DNA from: an uncultured Collinsella sp.
Lineage (GTDB): Bacteria; Actinomycetota; Coriobacteriia; Coriobacteriales; Coriobacteriaceae
Assembly (NCBI GenBank): GCA_902470345.1
Contig: CABRGB010000021.1
Coordinates: forward strand, 1-27,983
Direction of reading: 5' to 3'
DNA: 27,983 nucleotides
Shown here one piece after another: positions 20,132 through 27,983 of this stretch; positions within the stretch are counted from its first letter, which is position 1; every line of letters starts with the position of its first letter. A program made the translations under genes and the position numbers. Under the pieces are notes generated by a model. The model was not told the origin of the DNA. It did not search any database and saw nothing but the letters and a program-made list of their open reading frames with translations.

Positions 20132-22720
20132 TTACTTGTCGGCGGCCTTCTTGGTGGTCGTCTTTTTTGCGGCAGCCTTCTTGGCAGTCGTCTTTTTCGC
20201 CGTGGCCTTCTTTCCCGCCGTGGTCTTCTTCGCCGTGCTCGCCTTGGTCGCAGTCTTGCGGCCGCGGGCGGGCTTCTTCTCCTTGGTCGGGCAGTCCATG
20301 TTGACGCAGATACGCCACGGGCCGCGCGCCGTATTGACCACCACGATGGGGGCGCCGCACTCGGGACAGGTCTCGCCCGTCGCCTCGAGCTTGCCACGCG
20401 CCGGCAGCGGATAACTCACGCCGCAGTCGTCATAGTTGGTGCAGCGGATAAAGCGCTTGCCGCTCTTCTCGCTCTTGTGCGCGATCAGATCGCCATGGCG
20501 TCCGGCCTCGGCACACACCTTGCACTCGCCCACCTTAAGGTCGGGCTCGTAGTTGGTGGGGCATGTGGGGTTCACGCAAATCTCGAAGGCCTTCTGGCGG
20601 AACGGCTGACACTTAATGCGCGGCGCACCGCACTCGGGGCACACGGCGGCCTCGCCCTCGAGCGGGCTCACCTTGACGCCGCTCGGCACCGGATAGGTCA
20701 CGTCGCAGTCAGGCCATCCCATGCAGCCGATAAAGCTGCCACGGGTCTTGGCGCTCGTCTTCATAACCAGGTCCTTGCCGCACTTGGGGCAGGTGCCCAC
20801 GCGCGCATCGGCCGTGACGGCGTCGCTGATGGCGTCGCCCAGCTCCTGCGTATGCTTGAGCAGCTCGTCGAGCACGCCGGCCAGCAGCGCGCGCGAGTGC
20901 GTCACGACATGCTCTTCGGTATCCTCGCCGCGCTCCACGCGAGTCATGTCGCCGTCGAGCTCACTGGTCATATCGGGGCTCGTGATGCGCGGGGCAAACT
21001 GCGACAGCGCATCGATAATGGCGATACCCAGCTGGCTCGGCTCCACGGGATCGTTTTTGAGGTAGCGCACGGCGTACAGGCGCTCGATGATGCTCGCGCG
21101 CGTGGACTTGGTGCCCAGGCCGCGCTTTTCCATCTCCTGCACAAGCTTGCCCTGGCTGTAGCGCGCGGGCGGCTCGGTCTGCTTGGCCTCGAGCTTAATG
21201 TCGAGCACGTCGACCGTATCGCCCTGCTCCAGCGGCGGCATCTGCTCGTCGCGCTTGAGTCCATACGGATACGCCTCGCGGAAACCCAGGGTCACGAGCA
21301 CATCGCCCGAAGCCACGAACGGCTCGCCGTTCACATCGAGCTCGAGCTTGGTGTTCTCGATGGTCGCAGGACCCATAAGCGTCGCCAGGAAGCGGCGGGC
21401 GATGAGGTCGTAGAGCTTGCGCTGGCCGCCGTCGAGCGTGGACGGATCGCCCTCGCCCGTGGGATAGATAGGCGGGTGGTCGGTGGTCTCGACCTTGCCG
21501 CGCGTGGGCTTCATGGGACCGGCGAGCACCTTTTTGCATACGGGCGCCAGCGCCGGATTGATCTTTGCCAGGTCGCTCACCACGGCGCCCAGATCGAGCG
21601 TCGCAGGGTACACGGTGTTGTCGACACGCGGATAGCTGATGAGACCGGCCATGTAGAGGGACTCGGCGATGCGCATCGTACGCGCAGGCGAGATGCCCTC
21701 GGCCGCGGCGGCAGCCTGCAGCGAGGTGGTCGCAAACGGCGTGGGCGGCTGCTGCTTACGCGAGCGCTTGGTCACCGCGGCAACGGTCGCCGTCGCGACA
21801 CCGTCGACATGGCCGTACGCCGTCTCGGCAGCATCCTTGTCGGTAAAACGCGCCGTCTTGTGTGCAATCTTAAAGCGGTCGTCCTCGGCGGCGCCCTGCG
21901 CGGCACCCATACCGCGAATCTGCCAATAGTCCTCGGGCACAAACGCCATGCGCTCGCGCTCGCGCTCGACCACCAGGGCGAGCGTCGGCGTCTGCACGCG
22001 GCCGGCAGAGCGCACGTTACCAAAGCCGCCGAACTTGGCGAGCGTCAGATAGCGCGTGAGCACCGCGCCCCAGATGAGGTCGATGTGCTGGCGGCTCTCG
22101 CCGGCGTCGGCCAGGTTCTGGTCGAGCGAGACGAGATTATCGAAGGCGTGCGTGATCTCGGCCTTGGTAAACGAAGAGTATTGGGCGCGGGCAACCGGCA
22201 AGTCGGGCGCCACCTCACGCACCTTGTTGAGGGCGTCCGAACCGATCAGCTCGCCCTCGCGGTCAAAGTCCGTGGCGATGATGACGCTGTCGGACTTCTT
22301 AGCCAGGTTCTTGAGCGAACGAATGAGCTCCTTCTCGGCCGGTAGCTTAATGACGGGTGCCCAGGTGAGATAAGGCAGGCTCTCGAGCTTCCAGCCCTTG
22401 ATGGAAATGCCATCGGCAAGGAACGGTTTACGCTTGGTGTCGTAGGGCGGGCGGGCCAGGCCATCGGGCATATCGGCCGGCAACATCTCACCGTCCTCGG
22501 TGACCGAATACCAACCCAGCTTTTTATCGAACAGCACGCTGTCGCAAAAATCGGGCGCAAGGATGTGACCGGCAAGACCGATCGTCACGCACTCCTCGCC
22601 CTTCCACTCAAAACGGTAGATGGCGGTGTTGTACACCTTGTCCTTTTTGGGTTTGCCCGTGGACAGCCGCTCGGCGATCTGACGCGCGGCGTCGTTTTTC
22701 TCGGCGATGATGAGCTTCAA
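20132..22720 (-). CDS. topA: DNA topoisomerase I, archaeal-type core, with four zinc ribbons and Lys/Ala tail
   Basis: Type IA enzyme that relaxes negative supercoils by cutting one strand. The Toprim domain starts K-L-I-I-A-E-K-N-D-A-A-R-Q-I-A and has D-F-D-R-E-G-E (151-157). The active-site Tyr363 is in G-L-I-S-Y-P-R-V-D-N-T-V-Y-P, which resembles archaeal TopA; bacterial TopA usually has G-x-I-T-Y-M-R-T-D-S. Four zinc ribbons follow: Cys644/647/666/672, 694/697/715/720, 733/736/760/766 and 785/788/805/810. Residues 813-862 are a histone-H1-like repeat of K, A and T, known in actinobacterial TopA to aid DNA binding. It is the last gene after tatA-tatC-hypA-hypB. Total 862 residues. Confidence 0.93.
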   Translation of the reverse strand: MKLIIAEKNDAARQIAERLSTGKPKKDKVYNTAIYRFEWKGEECVTIGLAGHILAPDFCDSVLFDKKLGWYSVTEDGEMLPADMPDGLARPPYDTKRKPFLADGISIKGWKLESLPYLTWAPVIKLPAEKELIRSLKNLAKKSDSVIIATDFDREGELIGSDALNKVREVAPDLPVARAQYSSFTKAEITHAFDNLVSLDQNLADAGESRQHIDLIWGAVLTRYLTLAKFGGFGNVRSAGRVQTPTLALVVERERERMAFVPEDYWQIRGMGAAQGAAEDDRFKIAHKTARFTDKDAAETAYGHVDGVATATVAAVTKRSRKQQPPTPFATTSLQAAAAAEGISPARTMRIAESLYMAGLISYPRVDNTVYPATLDLGAVVSDLAKINPALAPVCKKVLAGPMKPTRGKVETTDHPPIYPTGEGDPSTLDGGQRKLYDLIARRFLATLMGPATIENTKLELDVNGEPFVASGDVLVTLGFREAYPYGLKRDEQMPPLEQGDTVDVLDIKLEAKQTEPPARYSQGKLVQEMEKRGLGTKSTRASIIERLYAVRYLKNDPVEPSQLGIAIIDALSQFAPRITSPDMTSELDGDMTRVERGEDTEEHVVTHSRALLAGVLDELLKHTQELGDAISDAVTADARVGTCPKCGKDLVMKTSAKTRGSFIGCMGWPDCDVTYPVPSGVKVSPLEGEAAVCPECGAPRIKCQPFRQKAFEICVNPTCPTNYEPDLKVGECKVCAEAGRHGDLIAHKSEKSGKRFIRCTNYDDCGVSYPLPARGKLEATGETCPECGAPIVVVNTARGPWRICVNMDCPTKEKKPARGRKTATKASTAKKTTAGKKATAKKTTAKKAAAKKTTTKKAADK

Positions 22721-22774
22721 AAGAGGCTCCTATCTCGTATCTCTGCGGCTACGCCCGCCCGTATGGCGGCCGAC

Positions 22775-23458
22775 TTACGCCCTTGCTTGCTCAATCTGCC
22801 CGATGAGCCAATCGCACCAGGCATCCATGCCCTCGCCCTTGCGCGCGCTCACGGCAAACCGCGGCGCCTGCGGATTGAGGTCATCGAGTGTCTTAGTATA
22901 CCTATCCATGTCAAAATCGAAAGCCGGAGCCACGTCGACCTTGTTGAGCAGCTGCGCGCCGGCGTGCTGGAAGATACCCGGGTACTTGATAGGCTTGTCA
23001 TCGCCCTCAGGCACCGAGAGAATCATGATGGACAGGTTCTCGCCCAGGTCAAAGTCGACCGGGCAGACCAGGTTGCCCACGTTTTCGATAAAGATGACGT
23101 CGATGTTTTCCAGACCCACCGCCTGGTCGAAGGCGTCGACGGCCTCCATGATCATGTTGCCCTCGAGGTGGCACAGGCCGCCCGTGTTGATCTGGATGGC
23201 GGGCATGCCGGCTTCCTTCATGGTAATGGCGTCGACGTCCGAGGCGATATCGCCCTCGATGACGGCGCAGTGCAGGCCGGCCTTGTCGCGCAGGCGTTCG
23301 TTGGTGCCCAGAATCGTGGTGGTCTTGCCCGAGCCGGGGCTCGACAGCACATTGATCACATAGGTGTTTGTCTCTTTAAATCGCTGACGCAGCTGATCTG
23401 CCAGGCGCTCATTGCGCGACAGGATCGGCGACGCGATATCAATCGTTTTCTCAGCCAT
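22775..23458 (-). CDS. hypB: Hydrogenase maturation GTPase HypB
   Basis: GTPase that works with HypA to insert nickel into [NiFe]-hydrogenase. 227 residues: P-loop S-S-P-G-S-G-K-T-T (39-47); the metal site C-H-L-E-G with Cys96 and His97; E-N-V-G-N-L-V-C-P with Cys132; and the guanine motif N-K-V-D near 175. The poly-His nickel store and the C-x-x-C-G-C motif found at the N-terminus of some HypB proteins are absent. The ATG at 23458 follows AAGGAG at eight bases. No hydrogenase structural gene is in the window; urease is the other possible client. Confidence 0.94.
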   Translation of the reverse strand: MAEKTIDIASPILSRNERLADQLRQRFKETNTYVINVLSSPGSGKTTTILGTNERLRDKAGLHCAVIEGDIASDVDAITMKEAGMPAIQINTGGLCHLEGNMIMEAVDAFDQAVGLENIDVIFIENVGNLVCPVDFDLGENLSIMILSVPEGDDKPIKYPGIFQHAGAQLLNKVDVAPAFDFDMDRYTKTLDDLNPQAPRFAVSARKGEGMDAWCDWLIGQIEQARA

Positions 23459-23513
23459 ACTTGGCACTCCTTACTTTGGCCCCTTTATACCCCGTCCCCA
23501 GGTGGCTGGCGGG

Positions 23514-23870
23514 CTAATCGTCGGGGGTTTCGATTTCGATACTGGCGATGTCGAGCTCGCGGCCGTGCAGCAGGCGCACATTGGCGCCGCCGCACTGGGG
23601 GCAACGGCAATGGAAGCGGTCGTGCTCAAAGACCTCACCGCAGTCCAGGCACTCGCTTTGTGGATGGACTTCCTCCACGGCAAGCTCGCAGCCTTGCGTG
23701 AGCGGATCCTCGTCGCGAAACGTCTCCCATGCAAAGTCGAGCGCCTCGCGCACCACCTCGGTCATATCCCCGATACGCAGCGTTACCAAAACGGCGCGCG
23801 AGGCCCCCGCCCCACGCGCCGCGCGAATCACTGTATCGAGTATGCCGTTGACAATGCCAACCTCGTGCAT
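23514..23870 (-). CDS. hypA: Hydrogenase nickel chaperone HypA
   Basis: Small nickel carrier that delivers Ni to the hydrogenase large subunit. 118 residues: the nickel-binding start M-H-E (His2, Glu3), and a zinc site with Cys74, Cys77, Cys90 and Cys93 (C-L-D-C ... C-P-Q-C). Length fits the family. It starts six bases after the tatC stop and is followed by hypB after 55 bp. The next to Tat layout is sensible since hydrogenases are often Tat-exported; no export client is visible here. Confidence 0.95.
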   Translation of the reverse strand: MHEVGIVNGILDTVIRAARGAGASRAVLVTLRIGDMTEVVREALDFAWETFRDEDPLTQGCELAVEEVHPQSECLDCGEVFEHDRFHCRCPQCGGANVRLLHGRELDIASIEIETPDD

Positions 23871-23876
23871 ACCGAT

Positions 23877-24668
23877 TTACTCCTCGTCATCCTCATCGTC
23901 CGAGAACAGGTCCAGACGACTCACAAACAAGCCCTCCTTACCCTCGCGCGCGGTAATGACCACACGGGCGATGGCAAGCGAAATCTCGTAGAGCGAAAGC
24001 AGGGCGCCGTACATGAGGCCCAGCGTAACGGGCGAGCCGTCGGGCGTAATCACAGCCGAGCCCACAAGCAGGCCAACGTATACGTAACGCCAGGCGCCGC
24101 GGAAGGCCGCGTAGGACACGATATGGAAGACGGACAGGTAAAAGATGATGAGCGGCAGCTCAAACGCCACACCAAAGCCGATCATAAAGAGCAGCTCCAT
24201 GTTGACGTAGTTCTCCAGGTCGGGCAGCGCCGTGGCGACGGCAGAGGTCTCGCCGATGAGCCACTCAAAGCCCGCGGGAATGATGATGAAGTAGCAGAAA
24301 ATGGCGCCCAGGAAGAACAGCACCGTCGAGGCGAGCACCGTGGGCACGACCCACTTGCGCTCGTTGGGGCGAAGCGCCGGCAGGAAAAACGCCAGAATCT
24401 GCCAGATGATCATGGGCGTACACATGACCACAGCCATCTTGATGGCCAGCGAGAAGCGCAGGCCAAAGCCGCCGAGCGTGGTGGTGATGTAGAACTTACC
24501 TTCCGGCACAAAGGAGCGGATGGGGTCTTCCAGGATGTCGAGCACCACGGGCGTGGCGAAATACAGCACGATGGCGGCGGCAAACACCGATACGACCACG
24601 ATGGTCAGACGGCGACGGAGCTCTCCCAGGTGATCGAAGAGCGGCATTCGCGCAGGTCCGATAGGCAT
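23877..24668 (-). CDS. tatC: Sec-independent protein translocase TatC
   Basis: Receptor subunit of the twin-arginine pathway that exports folded proteins. 263 residues with six membrane segments. The N-terminal motif M-P-L-F-D-H-L-G-E-L-R-R-R (8-20) is the TatC hallmark, and F-G-V-A-F-E-L-P-L (about 164-172) has the conserved Glu. The C-terminus is acidic (D-D-E-D-D-E-E). The start codon overlaps the tatA stop by one base (TAATG), so translation is coupled. Confidence 0.96.
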   Translation of the reverse strand: MPIGPARMPLFDHLGELRRRLTIVVVSVFAAAIVLYFATPVVLDILEDPIRSFVPEGKFYITTTLGGFGLRFSLAIKMAVVMCTPMIIWQILAFFLPALRPNERKWVVPTVLASTVLFFLGAIFCYFIIIPAGFEWLIGETSAVATALPDLENYVNMELLFMIGFGVAFELPLIIFYLSVFHIVSYAAFRGAWRYVYVGLLVGSAVITPDGSPVTLGLMYGALLSLYEISLAIARVVITAREGKEGLFVSRLDLFSDDEDDEE

Positions 24669-25252
24669 TACTCATCGCCTCCCTTCGGGGCGTCGGCGGC
24701 AGCGGCTTCGTCCTCGGCCTCGAGCTCACGAGCGAGCTGGTCGACGACGGCCTTGCGCTTGCGGGGACGACGGGCATAGAGGTCAGCCGTCGTGGGCTCT
24801 GTCGGCTCGGGCTCCGGCTTTGCAGCAGGCTCGGACTCGACGGTGGCAGCGGCAGGCTCGGCCTCGGCGGGCTCGGCGCTCTCGATCTCATCGGCAGCAC
24901 CTTCGCCCTCAGCAGCACCCTCGCTCGCGGCCTTCTCGGCGGCAAGACGGGCACGGCGCTCGGCAAAGGTCTCCTTCTTGGCGGGCGCTGCCGTCTCGGC
25001 GGCATCCTCGTCCGCATCGGAATCGTCGTCGGTCGCAGCAGCCTTCTTGGGCTTGACCGGGGCCGACGCGGCCTCGCTTACCGGGTCGATGATCTCAGAC
25101 TGAACAACGGCCGTCATCTTTTCCTGCGTCTCGCGGAACTGACGGATGGCACGGCCGATCGTGCGGCCCATCTGCGGGAGCTTATCCGGGCCAAACAGCA
25201 AAAAGCCGAAGACCACGATGATCGCGAGCTCACCCTCTCCAATACCAAACAC
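24668..25252 (-). CDS. tatA: Twin-arginine translocase subunit TatA/TatB
   Basis: Forms the export pore with TatC. 194 residues: a short N-terminal membrane helix (about 4-20, with Glu8) ends in F-G-P-D-K-L-P-Q-M-G-R, the TatA/B hinge, followed by an amphipathic helix and a long acidic, Ala/Glu/Pro-rich tail to the end. The long tail is like TatB, the hinge is like TatA; with only one such gene here it may serve as both. A GTG at 25252 preceded by GGAGG matches the family start G-I-G-E-G-E-L; the longer in-frame start at 25297 adds unrelated residues. First gene of tatA-tatC-hypA-hypB-topA. Confidence 0.9.
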   Translation of the reverse strand: MFGIGEGELAIIVVFGFLLFGPDKLPQMGRTIGRAIRQFRETQEKMTAVVQSEIIDPVSEAASAPVKPKKAAATDDDSDADEDAAETAAPAKKETFAERRARLAAEKAASEGAAEGEGAADEIESAEPAEAEPAAATVESEPAAKPEPEPTEPTTADLYARRPRKRKAVVDQLARELEAEDEAAAADAPKGGDE

Positions 25253-25333
25253 ACATACCTCCAAGGCTCGATGTGAGTCGAGCCCGCACCGCGCCATTCG
25301 GCCGGAACTCGTCTATTCATTCGGTCAAGTATA

Positions 25334-25361
25334 GCGCCCGGACGCCAAAACGTCCGAGCGC
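25334..25361. terminator. Hairpin between the STAS gene and tatA
   Basis: GCGC-C-CGGACG (25334-25344) and CGTCCG-A-GCGC (25351-25361) form an 11-bp stem with one mismatch and a 6-base loop. No clear T-run, so a weak terminator or a control hairpin before tatA. Confidence 0.4.
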
Positions 25362-25405
25362 ATCACAAACATATGCCAAACGGCACGCCCTTTTGGGAGC
25401 AAAGA

Positions 25406-25720
25406 CTATGCAGCGGTGATCGAAATCTCCTGGTCGACACCCAACAGCTGAACCACGCGCATCACCGGGGGCTGCACATTGGTGCAGCTAAAGCGCTTGC
25501 CGTGGTCGACCGCGTGGTGCGCGGCGCCCACGAGCACGCCAATGCCCGTCGAATCAATGTAGCTCACCTGGGCAAAATCGAGCTCAACGGCCTCGGTGGG
25601 CTGCTCGAGCGCCAGGTCGATGGCATTGCGCAGGCTATCGGCGTTAGAGATATCGATCTCGCCGGTTACCTTAATGGTGTAGAGCTCTGGCGTGGGGTTG
25701 GTGGAAATACCCAAATCCAT
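25406..25720 (-). CDS. STAS-domain protein, anti-sigma factor antagonist (SpoIIAA-like)
   Basis: A 104-residue single STAS domain. In the SpoIIAA/RsbV family a kinase/anti-sigma factor phosphorylates one Ser, which here would be Ser57 in Y-I-D-S-T-G-I-G-V-L (54-63). The start V-T-G-E-I-D-I-S-N-A-D-S-L is typical. No anti-sigma factor or sigma factor is in the window, so its partner must be encoded elsewhere. It lies 51 bp after the aminotransferase stop and may be co-transcribed with it. Confidence 0.88.
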   Translation of the reverse strand: MDLGISTNPTPELYTIKVTGEIDISNADSLRNAIDLALEQPTEAVELDFAQVSYIDSTGIGVLVGAAHHAVDHGKRFSCTNVQPPVMRVVQLLGVDQEISITAA

Positions 25721-25771
25721 GTATATGCTCCTTTACGTATCGAAAGTGCGGATAGTACGGGAAGCCGCGCG

Positions 25772-27076
25772 TTAGGCGCGCTCGGCACGCGCAAGCTCGG
25801 CAGCGACGAGCTTAACGGCCAGCACCAGCACATCGAGCGCGGCCTCCAGGTCCTCGACCGTGGGATAGCTCGGCGCGATGCGGATGTTGGTGTCGCGCGG
25901 GTCCTTGCCATAGGGCCAGGTAGCACCGGCCGGCGTGAGCTTGACGCCCAAATCGGCGCAAAGCGCGGCGACCTTTTGGGCCGAGCCCTCGGGACCATCG
26001 AAGCTTACAAAGTAGCCGCCGCGGGGGTACGTCCAGGTGGCGCAGCCCGTGTCGCCCAAGCCCTCGGTGAGCTTGCGCTCGACGGCCTCAAAGCGCGGAC
26101 GCAGGAACTCGGCGTGCTTTTTCATGTGCTCCTTGACCGCCTCGATGGTGGGAAGGAAGCGCACGTGACGCAGCTGGTTGAGCTTGTCGGCGCTGATGAG
26201 GCCGGCCTTCAGGCACTTGGAGAACTCGGCGATGACCGCGGGGCTCGCACCGATAAAGCCGATGCCGGCGCCCGGGAAGGTGATCTTGGATGTCGAGGCA
26301 AAGGCCACCACGCGGTCCTCGGTGCCCGCCACGCGAGCGAGGTCAAAGATGTTTGCGAGCTCGTCGGTCTCGTCGTACAGGTCATGCACGCAGTAAGCGT
26401 TGTCCCAGAAGATGCGAAAATCGGGCGCGGCCGTGGGCATCTCGACCAGGCGACGCACGGTGTCCTCGCTAAAGGTGATGCCCGTGGGGTTGGAATACTT
26501 GGGCACGCACCAGATGCCCTTAATGGAGTCGTCGGCGGCAACGAGGTGCTCGATCTCGTCCATGTCGGGGCCGTTGTCGGTCATCGCGACGGGGACGTTC
26601 TCGATGCCCAAGTCGGCGGTGATACCAAAGTGGCGATCGTAGCCGGGAACGGGGCACAGGAACTTGACCTTCTTGCCGTCGTGCGCGGCCTCGTAGGCGT
26701 CCCAAGGCTCACTGCCGCACGAGCCACAGCGCCAGAACATGCCGGCGATGTCATGCTCGATCAAAAGGCTCGACGAGCCCAGCACGAGCGTCTGCTCGGC
26801 GGGGCAGCCCAGGAACTCCCCTGCCAACTTACGTGCTGAGGGAATGCCCTCAAAACAGCCGTAATTGGAGCAGTCGACGTTGCCGTCGTGCAAATCGGCG
26901 TCGGCATTGAGGATATCGAGCATGGGGCGCGAGATGTCCACCTGGGAGGGCGACGGCTTGCCGCGCGCCATGTCGAGCGCCAGGCCCTTGGCCTTGACCT
27001 CGGCGACCTCGGCTTTGAGCGCCTCGATGGCGGCATCGAGTTCGGTGGTTTCCATCTTCTGGTAGATCGTCTGCAT
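25772..27076 (-). CDS. Class I aminotransferase, type Ic aspartate aminotransferase-like
   Basis: PLP enzyme of 434 residues. The PLP lysine is Lys264 in S-T-S-K-I-T-F-P-G; Asn196 in Y-S-N-P-T-G, Asp225 and Tyr228 in W-D-N-A-Y, and Arg near 410 in N-I-R-I-A-P-S are the cofactor and substrate residues. The opening D-M-A-R-G-K-P-S-P-S-Q and L-G-S-S-S-L marks the subgroup (Ic) seen in actinobacteria and Firmicutes, often an aspartate or aromatic aminotransferase. Substrate is not certain. The ATG at 27076 has AAAGG upstream. It has a divergent partner gene at 27226. Confidence 0.9.
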   Translation of the reverse strand: MQTIYQKMETTELDAAIEALKAEVAEVKAKGLALDMARGKPSPSQVDISRPMLDILNADADLHDGNVDCSNYGCFEGIPSARKLAGEFLGCPAEQTLVLGSSSLLIEHDIAGMFWRCGSCGSEPWDAYEAAHDGKKVKFLCPVPGYDRHFGITADLGIENVPVAMTDNGPDMDEIEHLVAADDSIKGIWCVPKYSNPTGITFSEDTVRRLVEMPTAAPDFRIFWDNAYCVHDLYDETDELANIFDLARVAGTEDRVVAFASTSKITFPGAGIGFIGASPAVIAEFSKCLKAGLISADKLNQLRHVRFLPTIEAVKEHMKKHAEFLRPRFEAVERKLTEGLGDTGCATWTYPRGGYFVSFDGPEGSAQKVAALCADLGVKLTPAGATWPYGKDPRDTNIRIAPSYPTVEDLEAALDVLVLAVKLVAAELARAERA

Positions 27077-27225
27077 GGGGTGCGACCTTTCGCGAAGCGG
27101 TACGTTGCAGTTCGTCTAAGTATAGACCGCCACCGCCGCAACGTTATGAAGCCGTGATAGATTAAGTCCATCGCAATAAATTACGAATCGCCGCACATAC
27201 CGGCGTGGGGGCCCAAGGAGGCACT

Positions 27226-27480
27226 ATGGAGTATGGATCGTTCCAGGCCGAGGAATTCGGCGACCTGCAGCGCCTGGTCGACGGACTATTTTACGACCGC
27301 CACGCCATCGACCGCCTGGATCTAATCGTGCAGGCCGAGATCTTGGACCTGGCACCCGACCTTATGGAAATCGTCAACCTGCTGCCGCCCGGCTATTACG
27401 ATCGTCAGTCCCTTTGCGACCAGCTCAACTCCGCCTTGGCCGCCCACGGCTGGGGCGCCGTCTACGGCACCGTGGAATAG
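27226..27480 (+). CDS. Small conserved-looking protein, unknown function
   Basis: 84 residues, acidic, without a membrane segment or signal. It begins M-E-Y-G-S-F-Q-A-E-E-F and has a helical L-D-L-I-V-Q-A-E-I-L-D-L-A-P-D-L-M-E segment, then L-L-P-P-G-Y-Y-D-R-Q-S-L-C-D-Q-L-N-S-A-L-A-A-H-G-W-G. A strong AGGAGG site five bases before the ATG, and high-GC third positions, support real coding. No family was recognised. It is divergent from the aminotransferase gene with about 150 bp between, and its stop is followed at once by a REP-like unit and a terminator. Confidence 0.8.
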   Translation: MEYGSFQAEEFGDLQRLVDGLFYDRHAIDRLDLIVQAEILDLAPDLMEIVNLLPPGYYDRQSLCDQLNSALAAHGWGAVYGTVE

Positions 27481-27483
27481 CCC

Positions 27484-27512
27484 TAGTCATTTAAGAACGT
27501 CCCCAATGACTA
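27484..27512. repeat. Single 29-bp REP-like unit
   Basis: Terminal inverted repeats TAGTCATT (27484-27491) and AATGACTA (27505-27512) around a 13-base core. It is the exact reverse complement of the unit at 17540-17568 and lies three bases after the stop of the small protein, overlapping the terminator by one base. Confidence 0.75.
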
Positions 27513-27549
27513 AAACGCCGCCTGTGATGGTGTTCACAGGCGGCGTTTT
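27512..27549. terminator. Bidirectional terminator between the small-protein gene and nhaA
   Basis: 16-bp arms AAAACGCCGCCTGTGA (27512-27527) and TCACAGGCGGCGTTTT (27534-27549), 6-base loop. A T4 run follows on both strands, so it can end both convergent genes. Confidence 0.9.
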
Positions 27550-27566
27550 CAAACTTGTATGTGCTC

Positions 27567-27983
27567 TTACTCGCCCTTGGGCGCGGAATGCTTGCAGACA
27601 ACACTCATGTAGATCATGCCGAGCACGGCAGCGGTGACAGAGCCGGCGAGAATAGCGGCCTTGGCGGCCAGAACCTCAAACTCAGCCGTCGGGAAGGCAA
27701 GGCCGCTGATGAGAATCGACATGGTAAAGCCGATGCCGCCCAGAATGCCCACACCGGCAATCATGTGCCAGTTGACGTTATGCGGCAGCTCGCAGGCCTT
27801 GAGCTTGACCAAGGCGAACGTCATGCCAAAGATGCCGATCGGCTTGCCCAGCAGCATGCCAAAGTACACGCCGAGTGTCACCGGGTCGGTGAGCAACGTG
27901 CTCATATCCACGCCTACCAGGCGAACCTGTGCGTTCACGAACGCAAAGATCGGCAGAATCACAAAGTTGACCGGCGTGGAGAT
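27567..27983 (-). CDS. nhaA: Na+/H+ antiporter NhaA, C-terminal part (cut by window edge)
   Basis: Inner-membrane antiporter that removes sodium in exchange for protons. The visible 138 residues cover the last membrane helices: F-V-I-L-P-I-F-A-F-V-N-A (NhaA L-P-x-F-A-F-x-N-A), G-K-P-I-G-I-F, and I-A-G-V-G-I-L-G-G-I-G-F-T-M-S-I-L-I (the NhaA signature helix). The sodium-binding Asp pair of the N-terminal half lies outside the window. Ends in a strong bidirectional terminator. Confidence 0.94.
   Translation of the reverse strand: MSTPVNFVILPIFAFVNAQVRLVGVDMSTLLTDPVTLGVYFGMLLGKPIGIFGMTFALVKLKACELPHNVNWHMIAGVGILGGIGFTMSILISGLAFPTAEFEVLAAKAAILAGSVTAAVLGMIYMSVVCKHSAPKGE

Noticed and set aside
20132..20281. 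Lys/Ala-coding DNA repeats at the topA end as a sequencing artefact or frameshift
   Set aside because: The frame stays open to a proper stop, and a basic repeat tail is known for actinobacterial TopA.
20477..22345. 622-codon open frame on the plus strand
   Set aside because: Lies wholly inside topA on the other strand; its protein has no recognisable domain and arises from GC-rich codon bias. topA has clear catalytic motifs.
23412..24779. 455-codon open frame on the plus strand
   Set aside because: Antisense across hypA, tatC and the tatA end; no domain seen.
25373..26839. 488-codon open frame on the plus strand
   Set aside because: Antisense to the aminotransferase and STAS genes, both with clear motifs.
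1..27983. CRISPR array, phage genes, tRNA or rRNA
   Set aside because: No regularly spaced repeats, integrase, structural phage proteins, or tRNA/rRNA cores were seen on either strand.

Overview
The window reads as a stretch of chromosome from a GC-rich Gram-positive actinobacterium, most likely a gut Coriobacteriia member close to Collinsella. This is inferred from overall protein character, from the tmk-holB-ricT gene order, from an archaeal-type topoisomerase I with an actinobacterial-style Lys/Ala tail, and from the mix of PTS, Hyp and Tat genes. It was not tested by a database search. Nearly every gene is on the minus strand; only a zinc-ribbon membrane protein (18934-19980) and a small unknown protein (27226-27480) are on the plus strand. 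Both ends cut genes: nagA on the left and nhaA on the right.

Region by region, read in the minus-strand direction of transcription. (1) 27983-25406: end of a Na+/H+ antiporter, a class I aminotransferase and a STAS anti-anti-sigma-like protein. (2) 25252-20132: a probable operon tatA-tatC-hypA-hypB-topA, joining twin-arginine export, nickel insertion for hydrogenase maturation and topoisomerase I. (3) 19980-17677: a zinc-ribbon membrane protein divergent from a beta-lactamase-fold lipoprotein, with related palindromic repeats at both outer ends. (4) 17450-11918: tmk-holB-ricT-comF-unknown, a DNA replication, competence and RNA-processing type operon ending in a protein with a suspected PD-(D/E)XK nuclease fold. 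(5) 11883-11186: about 730 bp without a convincing gene, holding a 217-bp foldback repeat and a strong promoter with a roughly 325-nt leader. (6) 11185-8225: an amino-acid-binding-type lipoprotein, the hibernation factor HPF and a DegV protein. (7) 8126-4807: a tight four-gene operon of a beta-hydroxyacid dehydrogenase with a His/Cys-rich tail, a small membrane protein, a HEAT-repeat protein and NAD-type isocitrate dehydrogenase. (8) 4680-3586: a membrane-anchored SurA-like protein. (9) 3052-1: an N-acetylglucosamine module of PTS transporter nagE, a GntR/HutC regulator and deacetylase nagA, with candidate operators upstream of nagE, gntR and nagA.

The most unusual content is non-coding. Three separate palindromic repeat families occur within 16 kb. 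There is also an operator array with a 31-bp period ahead of nagE and a hairpin that would bury the comF ribosome-binding site. Among proteins, the 51-residue His/Cys tail on the dehydrogenase and the nuclease-fold unknown stand out. No CRISPR array, tRNA, rRNA, phage gene or intact transposase was seen.
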